Made by a program: the position numbers and the translations under genes
In this document: positions 5,680 to 6,233 of the stretch, piece by piece
How positions within the stretch are numbered: position 1 is the first letter of the stretch
Layout of the letters: each line of letters begins with the position of its first letter
Source: Bacteroidales bacterium
GTDB lineage: Bacteria; Bacteroidota; Bacteroidia; Bacteroidales; UBA932
Direction: 5' to 3'
NCBI GenBank assembly: GCA_017615135.1
Contig: JAGAAU010000219.1
Location: 1 to 6,233, forward strand
DNA length: 6,233 nt
Notes under the pieces: model-generated
What the model was told of the DNA's origin: nothing
The model's input: the letters and a program-made list of their open reading frames with translations, nothing else
Database searches by the model: none

Positions 5680-6233
5680 AACTGAAGGCTGTCCTGGCTG
5701 TTATTTTGCTTTTCTCTGGCATCGGCTTCAGGGCTGCTGCCCAGTATAACATAGATTACGACATCCAGGCAATACGCCAGCTTTCCTTTCCTGAATTCAT
5801 CAACGAATTCGGGAATTATACCCAGTATGTTCCGGGGGTAGGGCTGCTTACCCTCAAGCTGAGCGGTGTGAAGGGGCGTACCAACTGGGCTCGTTTCTCT
5901 ACATCCGTCGCAACCAGCGCAATCCTGGTGGCCGGAGCTTCGTTCGGGCTTAAGGAGATAACTGGAAGGGAGCGTCCTAACGGAGCCGACAAACGGTCAA
6001 TACCATCCGGACACTCTGTGCTGGCCTTTGCCTCCGCTGCCGCCCTGCATAAGGAATACGGCTGGAGAAGCCCCTGGTACAGCATTGGCGGTTACAGCTT
6101 TGCCATGCTTACGGCGGTGCAGCGGATAGCCACCAACTGGCACTGGATGGGCGATACCATGTTCGGCATGGTGCTGGGAATCGGCGGAGTTGAGCTCGGA
6201 TACTTCCTCAACGACCTCTTCTGGAAGGAAAAG
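5676..6233 (+). CDS. Secreted/periplasmic PAP2-family phosphatase (3' end beyond window)
   Basis: From a GTG at 5676-5678 the frame stays open for 186 codons to the window edge. The PAP2 (type 2 phosphatidic acid phosphatase / class A acid phosphatase) triad is complete. KEITGRERP (K93 to P101) fits K-x6-RP, PSGH lies at 110-113, and R150-x5-H156-x3-D160 fits the third motif, with glutamine in place of the usual serine before the arginine. H113 and H156 would be the proton donor and the nucleophile. Residues 1-22 form a signal peptide (KLK, a hydrophobic core, then AAA before Q23), so the mature enzyme is probably periplasmic or membrane-attached. Further hydrophobic stretches lie at about 77-91, 114-124 and 160-178. 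The GTG overlaps the lspA stop (GTGA), indicating translational coupling. Candidate substrates include undecaprenyl pyrophosphate, lipid A phosphates, phosphatidylglycerophosphate or soluble phosphomonoesters; the sequence does not decide. A non-ATG start would hide this gene from ATG-only gene finding. Confidence 0.88.
   Translation, partial: MKLKAVLAVILLFSGIGFRAAAQYNIDYDIQAIRQLSFPEFINEFGNYTQYVPGVGLLTLKLSGVKGRTNWARFSTSVATSAILVAGASFGLKEITGRERPNGADKRSIPSGHSVLAFASAAALHKEYGWRSPWYSIGGYSFAMLTAVQRIATNWHWMGDTMFGMVLGIGGVELGYFLNDLFWKEK

Noticed and set aside
5789..5813. Inverted repeat built from two GAATTC sites (CCTGAATTC ... GAATTCGGG) resembling a terminator stem
   Set aside because: It is inside the PAP2 coding frame (FPEFINEFG), has an imperfect stem and no following T-run, so it is best explained by codon usage for Glu-Phe repeats.

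Overview
The window reads as an ordinary chromosomal, housekeeping stretch of a Bacteroidota genome, most likely order Bacteroidales. Three things point there. The isoleucyl-tRNA synthetase is of the long, zinc-finger-free type with the GIHH active-site signature I associate with this phylum. Both divergent genes have good matches to the phylum's own promoter consensus (TTTG about 20 bp upstream of TAnnTTTG). The genes also largely lack Shine-Dalgarno sequences. Base composition looks slightly above 50% GC except in the AT-rich divergent promoter region. I cannot name a genus from the sequence alone.

Layout. Positions 1-95 (+) hold the last 30 codons of an unidentified gene that runs in from the left. 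It converges on, and overlaps by 20 bp, the 3' end of a minus-strand pair: tsaB (76-780) and, upstream of it, a CvpA-family membrane protein gene (773-1273), which overlap by 8 bp. A 75-bp AT-rich intergenic region (1274-1348) carries overlapping divergent promoters and a 16-bp perfect palindrome between them. To the right is a compact plus-strand operon: ileS (1349-4699), a DksA/TraR-like regulator gene (4712-5113), lspA (5119-5679) and a secreted PAP2-family phosphatase gene (5676 to the window end, incomplete). Gaps in this operon are 12 bp, 5 bp and a 4-bp GTGA overlap. No stretch over 300 bp lacks a gene. I see no tRNA, rRNA, CRISPR array, insertion sequence or clear terminator.

Function. 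Both arms touch decoding: TsaB supports the t6A37 modification of ANN-decoding tRNAs, which include the isoleucine tRNAs, and IleRS charges tRNA-Ile. The DksA-like protein would link this to RNA polymerase control. LspA and the PAP2 protein act at the cell envelope, on lipoprotein maturation and probably on a lipid phosphate or other phosphomonoester.

I do not see a novel multi-gene system. The points worth a second look are the swapped GIHH signature of IleRS (linked to strong intrinsic mupirocin resistance), the DksA-like protein that has lost three of four zinc cysteines, the interleaved divergent promoters with a palindrome, and the GTG-start PAP2 gene coupled to lspA.
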